From NCBI GenBank assembly GCA_903840015.1, contig CAIMEL010000017.1, forward strand, positions 1 through 36,788: a stretch of DNA of 36,788 bases. The letters are read 5' to 3'. The stretch is from an uncultured bacterium (GTDB taxonomy: Bacteria > Patescibacteriota > Dojkabacteria > SC72). A program made the translations under genes and the position numbers. Below are positions 11,393 to 19,759 of this stretch, in pieces. The notes under the pieces were generated by a model. That model saw only the letters and a program-made list of their open reading frames with translations, ran no database searches and had not been told where the DNA came from. The number at the start of each line of letters is the position of its first letter. Positions within the stretch are counted from its first letter, which is position 1.

Positions 11393-14107
11393 TTAGATCC
11401 CCTTGAACCCTACCTCCTGCTTGTACATTGGAGATTCAGTACCAAAAAACACCCTAGATATATCAGAATACCTCGGATCATAGGACACCACTAATGTTGG
11501 ATAAGAATAATTGTACAATCTCAGATTACGCTTAATATCAATAGATGCTGCTCCACCAGTATCCCTACCTAGAGCCACCACCCCTCCCTTGATCTGCAAA
11601 CCATCTCGTTTGAGCTTATCGACATCTACATACTCTATACTAACAACATTTTCCGAAAGGAAGAAACCCTCTACCATATCGTACTCTAGTCTACTCGCAC
11701 TAAGATAATCCCCTCCTTTGATCTTGATATCACCTTTTGCGAGAAATATACAACCAGATGTTGCATCATACGTTGTGAGATCTGGATTAATAACAATGTC
11801 ACCTTCCGCAACAACTAGAATTTTTCCTTTACATACAGCCCCTTTCGGGATTTCAATATTTGCAACCTCTATCAAACATGTTTCCAATCCAGCTGGAGAA
11901 CACTCATCTATCTTGTTAACAGCCTTAAACTCTTCTTTCCTCTCCCCCAACTTCTTTGTTAAATACGAGAACCAGAAATTCTTCTTCTCATTAGAATCAT
12001 ACACTCCCGTTACCCTGACACCACCGATACTACGCAAGAAGCTCTCCACAACCTGATGCCTTGTTGCAACAAGTTCTGTACCTTTGTCAATTTCTGAAAC
12101 TAACATTTTAATCCTCTCAAAAGGATTGTAACCCATTTCGTCGGACATAGATTTAGCACCAATCCCTGAATACCCCTTTGAATACACGACCCCACCCTTT
12201 GTTGCGAACCAAGGATCTAAGTTCACATTTAATACTGTTTTACTTACATTACAGGCCTGATCGTAAGCGGTTGAATAAATGACAATAGTACCAAGTTCAT
12301 TTGCCCCTATCCCTATAACTCTCGAATCTTGATATATATTTGAACTTGGAGTCAGATTATTAAATTGCCAACTATTAGTATCATCCAACAATCCAATCTC
12401 CTCCTCAGGAGGTATTTCATATGGCTCTTCAAATTCTATTTGACCAACATCAACCATATCTACCATATCAATACTTCCTACTTTACCATCATCTCCAGGA
12501 TCTAGGCGGTAAGCATTTAATACAAAATCCGTTATCTTAGAATTTGTACCATCTATCCTCCAACTTAACTCAAGACTTTCGGGAGTTAATACTTTTTCCT
12601 TAAAGCTAGAGACGTCCGGATCCTGCAAATCTATACCCCAATTAAAAAATCTTTGGATTGTTGGAAGATATACCTGGGTCCCTGTGAAAGAGGAAGAATC
12701 TAAGACTTCCAGATTAACACCATATTCACCAGCGAAATGCTGTAAAGAAGAATTTTCATTGAAAAGCAAGCTCATTTCGAAGGTTATTATTGTTCCTTCA
12801 TAAACCTTGAGATAGTTACCACTATCGCCCTTAATTACACCACCAATACGTTCACCTGATGAATTCCTAATCTCAAGAACGGAACCAACCTCCTGCATTC
12901 TTCCCCATTCAGAGTCTGAATATGTATAGAATACTGGGCTATTCCAATCTGAGCCATTTTTTACAACAAGGATCCCCAGATTGCCTAGAGATGTACCTAA
13001 ATATGTATCAGAAAGAGATATGCTATCGCTTACAGGTGAATTTTTAGAAAACCAGAACATAGCTCCCCTGATATTTTGAGTACCATCAGGATCATAACCA
13101 GCAACTCGCATCTTAAGAGGATTGTTCAAGGTCTTGCCTGTATACCAGGTATCCGAAGCTCTACCGTTACAAAGACTCTTCTCCGGTACTATCTCATCTA
13201 TGGTACATTTTTTGTCAGGCTCCATGTCACACACCTCTGATTCTGGGCAACTTGGATCATCCGCTGCTATGGCTGGATTGGTATCGCAAGGGTCTACTAT
13301 TTTAGGGGCTAAGTTAATTTGATAGTAGCCCTTAATAGATGTTGAGTATCTTTTCCCATCATCACATTTGTTCAGATAGTAGTAATACGCTGCGACTTCC
13401 CCCCCACCCCCAGCGGTTAAAACTTGCGATACAGGAACAGAGGAAGGTACAAAATTTTGGACATTATCAGAAGTACTACGCGTACACTGATCTTCTCCTG
13501 ACAAACTACTACAATTGATATTACCTTCCCACGAGTCTCTAGTCCCATAGTTATCAACTCTGAACTCATACCCTACAGCCCTTGCCGAGCTTGGAGTTGA
13601 GATTTTAGGCATACTCATTTCAACCAGGTAATCTTTCTCCACCTTAGCATAGTATCCCCTGTAAGTACCATTACTTCCTGAGTACCACATTCTGTACTCT
13701 CCTCCATCTATTAACACAAACGGATCTGAGGCATGCGTAGTATCTCCTCCAGAGGTTCCCCTTGGGATTCTACCTTCTGTGGAGGTGGTATTAGAGTTAG
13801 CTGGTGTTGCATTGTTAACCTTCTGCCAGTTGATACCATCCAAAGAGTATGCGTAATATATTCTCCAGTTACTACCATCACTTCCTGAGTACCACATCTT
13901 GTAAAGGCTGTCTTCCTTGGTCACTGTTGGAGATTGGATATGGGTGTCGTCTCCACTACCACCTGTACCTCTCGGGATTGTTCCATTGGTTGATGTTGTG
14001 TTTGAGTTCGCAGGTGTTGTGTTGTTGTACTTACTCCAATCTGTACCGTTAGAAGATGTTGCATAGTAGATTCTGTAGTTACTGCCATCCGAGGCTGAGT
14101 ACCACAT
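11393..14107 (-). CDS. Giant repeat surface protein, C-terminal part (separated from its N-terminus by a frameshift)
   Basis: This 904-aa ORF starts inside a repeat (MWYSASDGSNYRIYYATS) and lacks its own signal peptide. It is the continuation of the ORF at 14131-16374, since the same repeat unit runs through the join in another frame. The frame stays open upstream to about 14155. It holds the last three of ten MWYS-type propeller repeats. Then comes a stretch with Cys pairs (CDMEPDKKCTIDE), long beta-rich regions with Ig-like character, and a C-terminal region with repeated VVAEGDIVIN / FLAKGDIKIKGG phrases that look like a beta-helix. No sorting motif or C-terminal TM is visible. It ends 57 bp before the rRNA promoter. 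Function unknown; an adhesin or glycan-binding surface protein is inferred. Confidence 0.7.
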   Translation of the reverse strand: MWYSASDGSNYRIYYATSSNGTDWSKYNNTTPANSNTTSTNGTIPRGTGGSGDDTHIQSPTVTKEDSLYKMWYSGSDGSNWRIYYAYSLDGINWQKVNNATPANSNTTSTEGRIPRGTSGGDTTHASDPFVLIDGGEYRMWYSGSNGTYRGYYAKVEKDYLVEMSMPKISTPSSARAVGYEFRVDNYGTRDSWEGNINCSSLSGEDQCTRSTSDNVQNFVPSSVPVSQVLTAGGGGEVAAYYYYLNKCDDGKRYSTSIKGYYQINLAPKIVDPCDTNPAIAADDPSCPESEVCDMEPDKKCTIDEIVPEKSLCNGRASDTWYTGKTLNNPLKMRVAGYDPDGTQNIRGAMFWFSKNSPVSDSISLSDTYLGTSLGNLGILVVKNGSDWNSPVFYTYSDSEWGRMQEVGSVLEIRNSSGERIGGVIKGDSGNYLKVYEGTIITFEMSLLFNENSSLQHFAGEYGVNLEVLDSSSFTGTQVYLPTIQRFFNWGIDLQDPDVSSFKEKVLTPESLELSWRIDGTNSKITDFVLNAYRLDPGDDGKVGSIDMVDMVDVGQIEFEEPYEIPPEEEIGLLDDTNSWQFNNLTPSSNIYQDSRVIGIGANELGTIVIYSTAYDQACNVSKTVLNVNLDPWFATKGGVVYSKGYSGIGAKSMSDEMGYNPFERIKMLVSEIDKGTELVATRHQVVESFLRSIGGVRVTGVYDSNEKKNFWFSYLTKKLGERKEEFKAVNKIDECSPAGLETCLIEVANIEIPKGAVCKGKILVVAEGDIVINPDLTTYDATSGCIFLAKGDIKIKGGDYLSASRLEYDMVEGFFLSENVVSIEYVDVDKLKRDGLQIKGGVVALGRDTGGAASIDIKRNLRLYNYSYPTLVVSYDPRYSDISRVFFGTESPMYKQEVGFKGI

Positions 14108-15640
14108 CTTGTAGGTTCCTCCATCCTTGATTACAGAGACTGAGAGTATATGAGCACATCACCCCTAGTGTTGGTACCTCTTGGTATCCTTCCGTTAGTT
14201 GAGGTGGTATCTGAATTTGCTGGATTGTTGTTGTCCATCTTGTTCCATGTAAGACCACCATCACCAGAAGTTGCGTAGAAGATTCTCCAGTTTGCTCCAT
14301 CGTAGCCTGAGTACCACATTTTGTACGTTCCTCCATCCTTGATTACCCACGGGTTTCTAACATGTACATCATCTCCCTTCCCACTGTTACCTAGGCCAAG
14401 CCTACCATTACTTGAAACTGTATCACTTCTACCATGGGCCTCGTTGTCATACTTGTTCCATTTAAAGCCATCCGTTGAAGTTGCATGGTAGATTCTCCAG
14501 GTAGAACCATCGTAACCTGAGTACCACATTTTGTAGGTACCATCTTTTACGATCGATACTCCTTGAATACCTGCATCATCACCTCTACCACTAGAACCAA
14601 GAGGAAGTCTACCTGATGTACTTACAGAGTCCAGTTTACCTGGAATATTGTTGTTGTACTTAGAGATATTTAAGCCGTCAGAGGAGGTTGCGTAGTAGAC
14701 CCTGTTGATTGATCCGTCCTCACCTGCATACCAGATCTTGTATTGGCCATCTACATAGATTACATATGGAAAGTAGACATGATCATCGTCTCCTTTACCA
14801 CTTAACCCTTGTGGGATTTGGCCATCAGAAGACACAGTATCTGAGTCCACAGGTATAACATTGTTTCTTTTAGTCCAATCAATCCCATTGTTTGAGGTTG
14901 CAAAGAATGTTCTGTAAAAGGAGCCATCCGATGCAGAATACCACATCTTGTAAACACCTTCTACCTTAACAACTGAGAGGCCTTGGACATGCGCATCATC
15001 TCCTTTACCATTTGTACCAAGAGGGATTCGTCCATTAGTTGAGGTTGTATCTGAAGCGACAGGAACAACATTATCTCTTTTAGTCCAGGTCAATCCGTCA
15101 GGGGAAGTAGTATAGTAGATTCGGTAGTTACTACCATTAGATGCAGAGTACCACATCTTGTATGTCTCGCCATCTTTGATTACTGACACTCCAAGAAGAT
15201 GTGTACTGTCTCCTTTGCCACTAGTTCCTCGTGGGATTCTTCCATCGGTTGAGGTTGTATCTGAGTTTGCAGGATTGGTATTGTTTCGTTTGCTCCATGT
15301 TAGGCCTTCATCGCTAGAGGTTGCATAGAAGATTCGCCAGTTTGCTCCATCGTAACCTGAGTACCACATTTTAAGTGTTCCACTGTCATCAATGACCCAG
15401 GGGTTTCGTACATGGACGTCGTCCCCCTTACCACTTGTCCCTATGGGGACTCTACCGTTGGTAGAAGTAGTATCTGAGGCAGCAGGTGCTGTGTTGTCAT
15501 ACTTGGTCCATCTAATTCCATTGGTTGAGGTTGCGTAGTAGATTCGGTAGTTTGAGCCATCGGAAGCGGAGTACCACATCTTGTACACACCATCCTGTTC
15601 GATGACTGCACCACCAATTACATGGGCATCGTCTCCTCTA
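13645..15640 (-). repeat. Ten tandem ~70-aa (~210-bp) propeller-type repeats
   Basis: The core is YKMWYSxxDGxxxRIYYATSxDGxxW, followed by a linker SDTTSTNGRIPxGTSGKGDD. I count ten copies: seven in the first ORF, one straddling the frameshift, two after it. The phrase pattern resembles the five-bladed beta-propeller of GH43/GH32-like families, so ten copies could make two five-bladed propellers (inference). Copies differ enough at DNA level to look old, but some (copies 2 and 7: WYSGYDGANWRIFYATS) are near-identical. Confidence 0.85.
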
Positions 15641-16374
15641 CCTGCAGCACCCAAAGGTAGGCGGCTGTCTGTTTGAGATACGGGATATCCATCAGCTACA
15701 GGGGCTACTGCATTGTTTAGTTTGGTGGTTTTGTTGTCATTTGCTAAAAGAGCATCAACATCTCCAAGGGAGGAGATGTCTATGTTCGTTGGGTTCGCTG
15801 GATCGGTAGAAAGAGTGTACACTATTCCGTTAACATTCATCTTTACAGACGTAGGAGCCGAAGGATTTGTGTTATTCGTTTCCAAAGGATAGCATAGTCT
15901 CGTCTTGGAATTACAACTACCTCCACAGTTATCAGTACCACTACAAGACTGTGTTGCACTCGAATCGGCAGGACACCCAGTCTGTGAGCTTGAGTATCCA
16001 GAAGGACACTGCTTCAAGGTACAATCTGTACAGCTAGTAACAACACAAGTTATTTTGTTGCAGCAGCCAGCAAATTCAGAGTTAATTTGTGCTTGGCAAT
16101 CAGCAAGAGTCCTGTAGTACTCTTTTCCACCAGAACAGGCCGCATCAGTTCCAGAGCAAGAGTATGGGACTGTATATTTCTCTCGGAAAAAACAGTAAGG
16201 AGGGGTAACATATACACCCAAACCAACAACACCTCCCGAGGTCTCACAATAGTATCCAGTTGGACACTTATATGCCATAGCAACAGAATCGAAAGAAAGA
16301 AGAAAGCCTAAAGAGGATAGAATCAAAGAGAATAGTAGAACAAAATAGTTGTATTTTTTAGATTTACTTGGCAT
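14131..16374 (-). CDS. Giant repeat surface protein, N-terminal part
   Basis: 747 aa in this frame. An N-terminal signal peptide or anchor (basic start, then NYFVLLFSLILSSLGFLL) ends near residue 34. A cysteine-rich region (about residues 36-163, more than 20 Cys) follows and suggests disulfides outside the cell. A short linker leads into seven propeller repeats. The last ~6 residues (after NTRGD) are out of frame because one base is missing near 14155; restoring it joins this ORF to 11393-14107 as one protein of about 1,660 aa. The start overlaps the upstream membrane-protein gene by 11 nt, so the two are co-transcribed. Likely secreted and surface-exposed. Confidence 0.75.
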   Translation of the reverse strand: MPSKSKKYNYFVLLFSLILSSLGFLLSFDSVAMAYKCPTGYYCETSGGVVGLGVYVTPPYCFFREKYTVPYSCSGTDAACSGGKEYYRTLADCQAQINSEFAGCCNKITCVVTSCTDCTLKQCPSGYSSSQTGCPADSSATQSCSGTDNCGGSCNSKTRLCYPLETNNTNPSAPTSVKMNVNGIVYTLSTDPANPTNIDISSLGDVDALLANDNKTTKLNNAVAPVADGYPVSQTDSRLPLGAAGRGDDAHVIGGAVIEQDGVYKMWYSASDGSNYRIYYATSTNGIRWTKYDNTAPAASDTTSTNGRVPIGTSGKGDDVHVRNPWVIDDSGTLKMWYSGYDGANWRIFYATSSDEGLTWSKRNNTNPANSDTTSTDGRIPRGTSGKGDSTHLLGVSVIKDGETYKMWYSASNGSNYRIYYTTSPDGLTWTKRDNVVPVASDTTSTNGRIPLGTNGKGDDAHVQGLSVVKVEGVYKMWYSASDGSFYRTFFATSNNGIDWTKRNNVIPVDSDTVSSDGQIPQGLSGKGDDDHVYFPYVIYVDGQYKIWYAGEDGSINRVYYATSSDGLNISKYNNNIPGKLDSVSTSGRLPLGSSGRGDDAGIQGVSIVKDGTYKMWYSGYDGSTWRIYHATSTDGFKWNKYDNEAHGRSDTVSSNGRLGLGNSGKGDDVHVRNPWVIKDGGTYKMWYSGYDGANWRIFYATSGDGGLTWNKMDNNNPANSDTTSTNGRIPRGTNTRGDVLIYSQSL

Positions 16375-17374
16375 TCGGAATCAGCACATAAAACATTAAA
16401 TCGTCTACAAACAATTCCTCGGTAGAATCAATTAAATACTCTTCTATATCTACCTTATACCTATCTATATCTTCTCGTTTCTTCTCTGAGCAAAACAAAT
16501 CAAGCTCTCGTGGCCTGTTATCGCAATAAGAGTTTAGATCCATATCTCCAACTTGACTATCTTTTGGGAAATATAGGTACCCCACACTATACGAAGAACC
16601 TTCTTTCAACAGATTAATCGTACTCTTGTTTACAGTCCTAATTTCGTCACCATCGAGGAACCCTACATTATCAAGCCTCTGGGAAATTTTCAGAATACGG
16701 TCCTCTATACGTACAAGAAATGTTAGAAGGATCCCACCCTCTTCTCTCTGGATCTTCTTTAAAATGCCATCCATGAACATAACGCTACCTATATACTTCC
16801 CTTCCCCCATATCTAAAAAAGTACTAGTGTAATATCCCTTAGAAAGAATCTCTTCTTCCGATTGCAAACGAACACCTCCTAAATCAACTCCCTGCTGAGA
16901 CAAAAGAGAGTACGTTTTGAACGCTTTTTCATCTTCCATCAGGGAAAGGTCTATTCTCTTGACTACCCAACCCTTAGTAAGAGAAAGTCCATACTTAATA
17001 TCCATATACATAGGGACTTGCTTTGCACCATCAAATAGAGCTACATCAAATTCTATATTCTCCTTTTCCTCACAGACAACTATGTCTTTTACAGAGGCTA
17101 CTCTGTCGAACACCTTGAGTGAAAAACATTCATCCCCAGTATCGTTTTCTTCTATCAACTTCGCAAATACTTCATAATGCATTTTGATACCAAACCAATC
17201 TCTCCTCGCAATTCCAGAATCTGAGATTTCTTGGTATTTTGAGAGCTCAAATTTCCCTCCCTTAACAACAGAATCCAAGACGAGGAAATAGATACCGAGG
17301 CACAAGAGTAGCAAGGCCAAAAGCCCAACAAATCCCAACGGGACAAGTAGAGACCTATTTATACGAATTTTCAT
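16364..17374 (-). CDS. Single-pass membrane protein with a large extracytoplasmic region, unknown function
   Basis: 336 aa. Short basic N-terminus (MKIRINR), one strong TM helix (about residues 9-33), then a soluble part predicted outside the membrane. It has only a few cysteines (CFSLK, VVCEEK, YCDNR, LFCSEK). I recognise no domain. Its 3' end overlaps the start of the giant surface protein by 11 nt, so it is probably translated together with it and may help its export, assembly or anchoring. No clear promoter is seen in the 79-nt gap after the ligase gene, so it may be read through from there. Confidence 0.75.
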   Translation of the reverse strand: MKIRINRSLLVPLGFVGLLALLLLCLGIYFLVLDSVVKGGKFELSKYQEISDSGIARRDWFGIKMHYEVFAKLIEENDTGDECFSLKVFDRVASVKDIVVCEEKENIEFDVALFDGAKQVPMYMDIKYGLSLTKGWVVKRIDLSLMEDEKAFKTYSLLSQQGVDLGGVRLQSEEEILSKGYYTSTFLDMGEGKYIGSVMFMDGILKKIQREEGGILLTFLVRIEDRILKISQRLDNVGFLDGDEIRTVNKSTINLLKEGSSYSVGYLYFPKDSQVGDMDLNSYCDNRPRELDLFCSEKKREDIDRYKVDIEEYLIDSTEELFVDDLMFYVLIPNAK

Positions 17375-17453
17375 TTTTCTAAAGATTGTGAGAAATCATT
17401 TTCAAGGCAGATTTCATCTCTAAATCGTACAGTTTTTACTTATTCATTTCAAG

Positions 17454-19289
17454 CTAATGTCTTGCTTCAAAAATCGTTTCTAATTCTGCAATAGTTGTAG
17501 CTTCTGCAACTCCCTTGTCTCTTCCCCATTCGACCAATCTTGGAAATCGCAAAGAAAATCCACCACCGATATTCTCGTCTACTCTTGCTAAACTCCTAGT
17601 TATCTCATCTGCTTCCACAGTGAAAACGATTTTAGGGACAACCCAAATATCAGGCGTCAAAGAGTTCGGACAAATAACATTTCGTGCCATGTCGTTAATC
17701 CTGTCTTGCCCTAATTCTTCCCCAATTCTAGTTAAAATCTCATCATCAAAACCAGTTCCAACCTTACATATCGCTTCAAACCTATCCATCTCTGGGTTAT
17801 ACAAAGCTCCGAGTACAGCCCCCACACCAAGAGAAGATCTACGACCAGAACCAACATAATACCCTACAGCTACTAGATCAACAGTATCAACAAGTGATGT
17901 TAACATAGACTTTTTCATCTTAATCCAATCATAGTTCCTCTCTCCAGGACAGTATCCACCTTCGAGTTTCTTTACTATAATGCCCTCGTAACCAGCAGAG
18001 ACATTAAGATCAAACTCACCCTTTAAGGCTTCTGCACCCTGAACTACCTTAGTATCACAGGCATCTATACTCCCCTGGGTATCCAAACCTTCTAACACCT
18101 TAACTCTTTTTACAGTATCCTCCTTCAAGAAATCCCTATCCTCAAGAGCTAAAATGTCAAAACACATAGCCTTAACGGGTATATCTTTGCCCATATTCTC
18201 CACTCCATGCTTTCGTCTTCTTTGCATAGTATCTTGGAATGGCAAGAACTTCTTCCCATCCCACCCTAGGACTTCCGAATCTAAGACAAAAGACCCTGCA
18301 GACATCTCTCTTGCTGACTGCACGATTTCTGGAAACATCGCAGTAACATCCTCAAGGTTCCTTGTAAAAAGTTTTACTGTAACAATATCCTCTGCCCTAC
18401 CAAACAATCCTCCTGTATTCATATTCTTTTGCAAGTATTTCTTCCAAACTGCCCCATCGTCGCCTACAGAACCACTCTCTTTGTACTTGTGTATCTGACA
18501 TCGAAGCCCATCGAATTTAGGTTGAACCAATACCTTCTCTCCCAATCTCTCGATAGTCTCTTCGAAGGACCCCACTCTTTCTACAAGCCTAGATAGCACT
18601 GGGATGCCAGGAGTAATACATATCTCTTTTAACATCTTCTTGCTCTCCTCAGAAGACCTACCTACTACTGTCGCACAAATTTCACCAATATCTGCATATA
18701 CACCGTAAGCTCTTGATAGTTCATCACTTAAACCCTTGCCACCCACTGCAACATACGAGAAAACATCTAGTAGAGTTCTGTAGTTTATGCCAAATCTTAA
18801 AGATCCACATACTATTCTAGTGAAGTATTTAAGCTCAAGCGGTGACATAGTGGTCATCGCAGAAGAAATTAAGATATTCTTCGACGAAACAGAACCTGAT
18901 CCTGTTGTATTAACAATCTTCCACAAGAGCCCATATACCTCAAGAAGTGATAGATTTGTTTCTTTCGATTTAGCACCCTCCACAACTTTGTAAACAGTAT
19001 CCCCAATATCACCTGTTTCCCTTCTAACAAGAGAGACATCAATTGTAAGGCTATTCATTTTTACAAAAGATTCTAGAAGATTGAGAAAGCTTTTCTCTGA
19101 ATAGTTAAATTCGCTATTTACAAATGATGGAGCAACCCTCCCAAGAATCAGGTATGAAAGAATCTGAGCATCCTCCATACCTAAAGTTTTGTAAAATTCA
19201 GAGAGAACCATTGTTGTCTCGTTGCGAGAAGAGATACCTTCTATGGTATCAAAGATTTTGCAAACATCAAGAAATTTCACTCTCTCCAT
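17454..19289 (-). CDS. lig: ATP-dependent DNA ligase (archaeal/eukaryotic DNA ligase I type)
   Basis: 611 aa, close to archaeal-type ATP ligases. Residues 1-~200 form the helical DNA-binding domain (CGSLRFGINYRTLLD). The adenylation domain has motif I PKFDGLR with the AMP-linked lysine near K258, SFVLDSEVLGWDG (motif III), EGIIVKKLEG (motif IV) and DWIKMKK (motif V). A C-terminal OB domain ends with LRFPRLVEWGRDK (motif VI region). It seals nicks in DNA using ATP. Most bacteria rely on NAD-dependent LigA; an ATP-type enzyme of this length is unusual. AGGA 7 nt upstream of the ATG and a 3-nt overlap with the winged-helix gene stop show translational coupling. Confidence 0.92.
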   Translation of the reverse strand: MERVKFLDVCKIFDTIEGISSRNETTMVLSEFYKTLGMEDAQILSYLILGRVAPSFVNSEFNYSEKSFLNLLESFVKMNSLTIDVSLVRRETGDIGDTVYKVVEGAKSKETNLSLLEVYGLLWKIVNTTGSGSVSSKNILISSAMTTMSPLELKYFTRIVCGSLRFGINYRTLLDVFSYVAVGGKGLSDELSRAYGVYADIGEICATVVGRSSEESKKMLKEICITPGIPVLSRLVERVGSFEETIERLGEKVLVQPKFDGLRCQIHKYKESGSVGDDGAVWKKYLQKNMNTGGLFGRAEDIVTVKLFTRNLEDVTAMFPEIVQSAREMSAGSFVLDSEVLGWDGKKFLPFQDTMQRRRKHGVENMGKDIPVKAMCFDILALEDRDFLKEDTVKRVKVLEGLDTQGSIDACDTKVVQGAEALKGEFDLNVSAGYEGIIVKKLEGGYCPGERNYDWIKMKKSMLTSLVDTVDLVAVGYYVGSGRRSSLGVGAVLGALYNPEMDRFEAICKVGTGFDDEILTRIGEELGQDRINDMARNVICPNSLTPDIWVVPKIVFTVEADEITRSLARVDENIGGGFSLRFPRLVEWGRDKGVAEATTIAELETIFEARH

Positions 19290-19290
19290 A

Positions 19291-19680
19291 TTAATTTCCT
19301 ACATAGATATAACTAGTGGACTTAGTAGCCCCATCCTGGCGTACCAAGCCCTTCTCTACTAACAGATCCATATCCCTTCTCAAAGTTCGAGAAGAGACCT
19401 CCCCGACCAGTGAGTATATCTTACTTGGAACCAGAGTACCCTGCTTTTTAATTTCTGCGAGGATTCTCTGTTGCCTATCATTCAGATTGCTCTGTTTCGA
19501 AATTTCGTTGGGAAGTTTTTTTACCCCACTCTTTTCAGATTCTACCCGATCAGACAAATGTACAAATCCTTTCCCCTCCTGGTGCTTAAGAAATATGATC
19601 AAAACTAACCCTAACAGAAAACTGAAGAGAGTTATTAAATTGATCATTCCCTGCTGCTTTTTTGTATGATTCTTTTTCAT
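19291..19680 (-). CDS. Membrane-anchored winged-helix (DeoR-type HTH) protein
   Basis: 129 aa. A basic N-terminus is followed by one TM helix (NLITLFSFLLGLVLIIFL), then a polar linker. The C-terminal ~60 residues (LNDRQQRILAEIKKQG...SSRTLRRDMDLLVEKGLV) match a DeoR-like winged helix with the recognition helix at SSRTLRRDMD. The N-in topology by the positive-inside rule would put the HTH outside, so orientation is uncertain; if the C-terminus is cytoplasmic it could be a membrane-tethered DNA-binding regulator. It overlaps the ATP ligase start. Upstream are a TATAAT box and two GTGGAT repeats 20 bp apart that could be its own operator. Confidence 0.7.
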   Translation of the reverse strand: MKKNHTKKQQGMINLITLFSFLLGLVLIIFLKHQEGKGFVHLSDRVESEKSGVKKLPNEISKQSNLNDRQQRILAEIKKQGTLVPSKIYSLVGEVSSRTLRRDMDLLVEKGLVRQDGATKSTSYIYVGN

Positions 19681-19699
19681 AACATCTGGCTACAATATT

Positions 19700-19735
19700 A
19701 TCCACATCTTGAGATAGTAATCCACCTTCATTATA
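19700..19735 (-). promoter_or_regulatory. Promoter and possible operator of the winged-helix/ligase operon
   Basis: TATAAT (19730-19735, minus) lies about 50 nt before the ATG. Between them GTGGAT occurs twice (atccac at 19700 and 19720 on plus), spaced exactly 20 bp, about two helical turns. Autoregulation by the winged-helix protein is an inference. Confidence 0.4.
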
Positions 19736-19759
19736 CAGAATTAAAGTAAAGGATGTTAG

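Noticed and set aside
11372-11400. Terminator hairpin after the surface-protein gene (AAGGGGAT/ATCCTTTT)
   Set aside because: Short, with two G-T pairs, overlapping the stop codon; too weak to claim.
14079-14336. Extra ORFs in other frames of the repeat array (14079..14336, 13921..14124)
   Set aside because: They are frame-shadows of the repeat DNA with no independent features.
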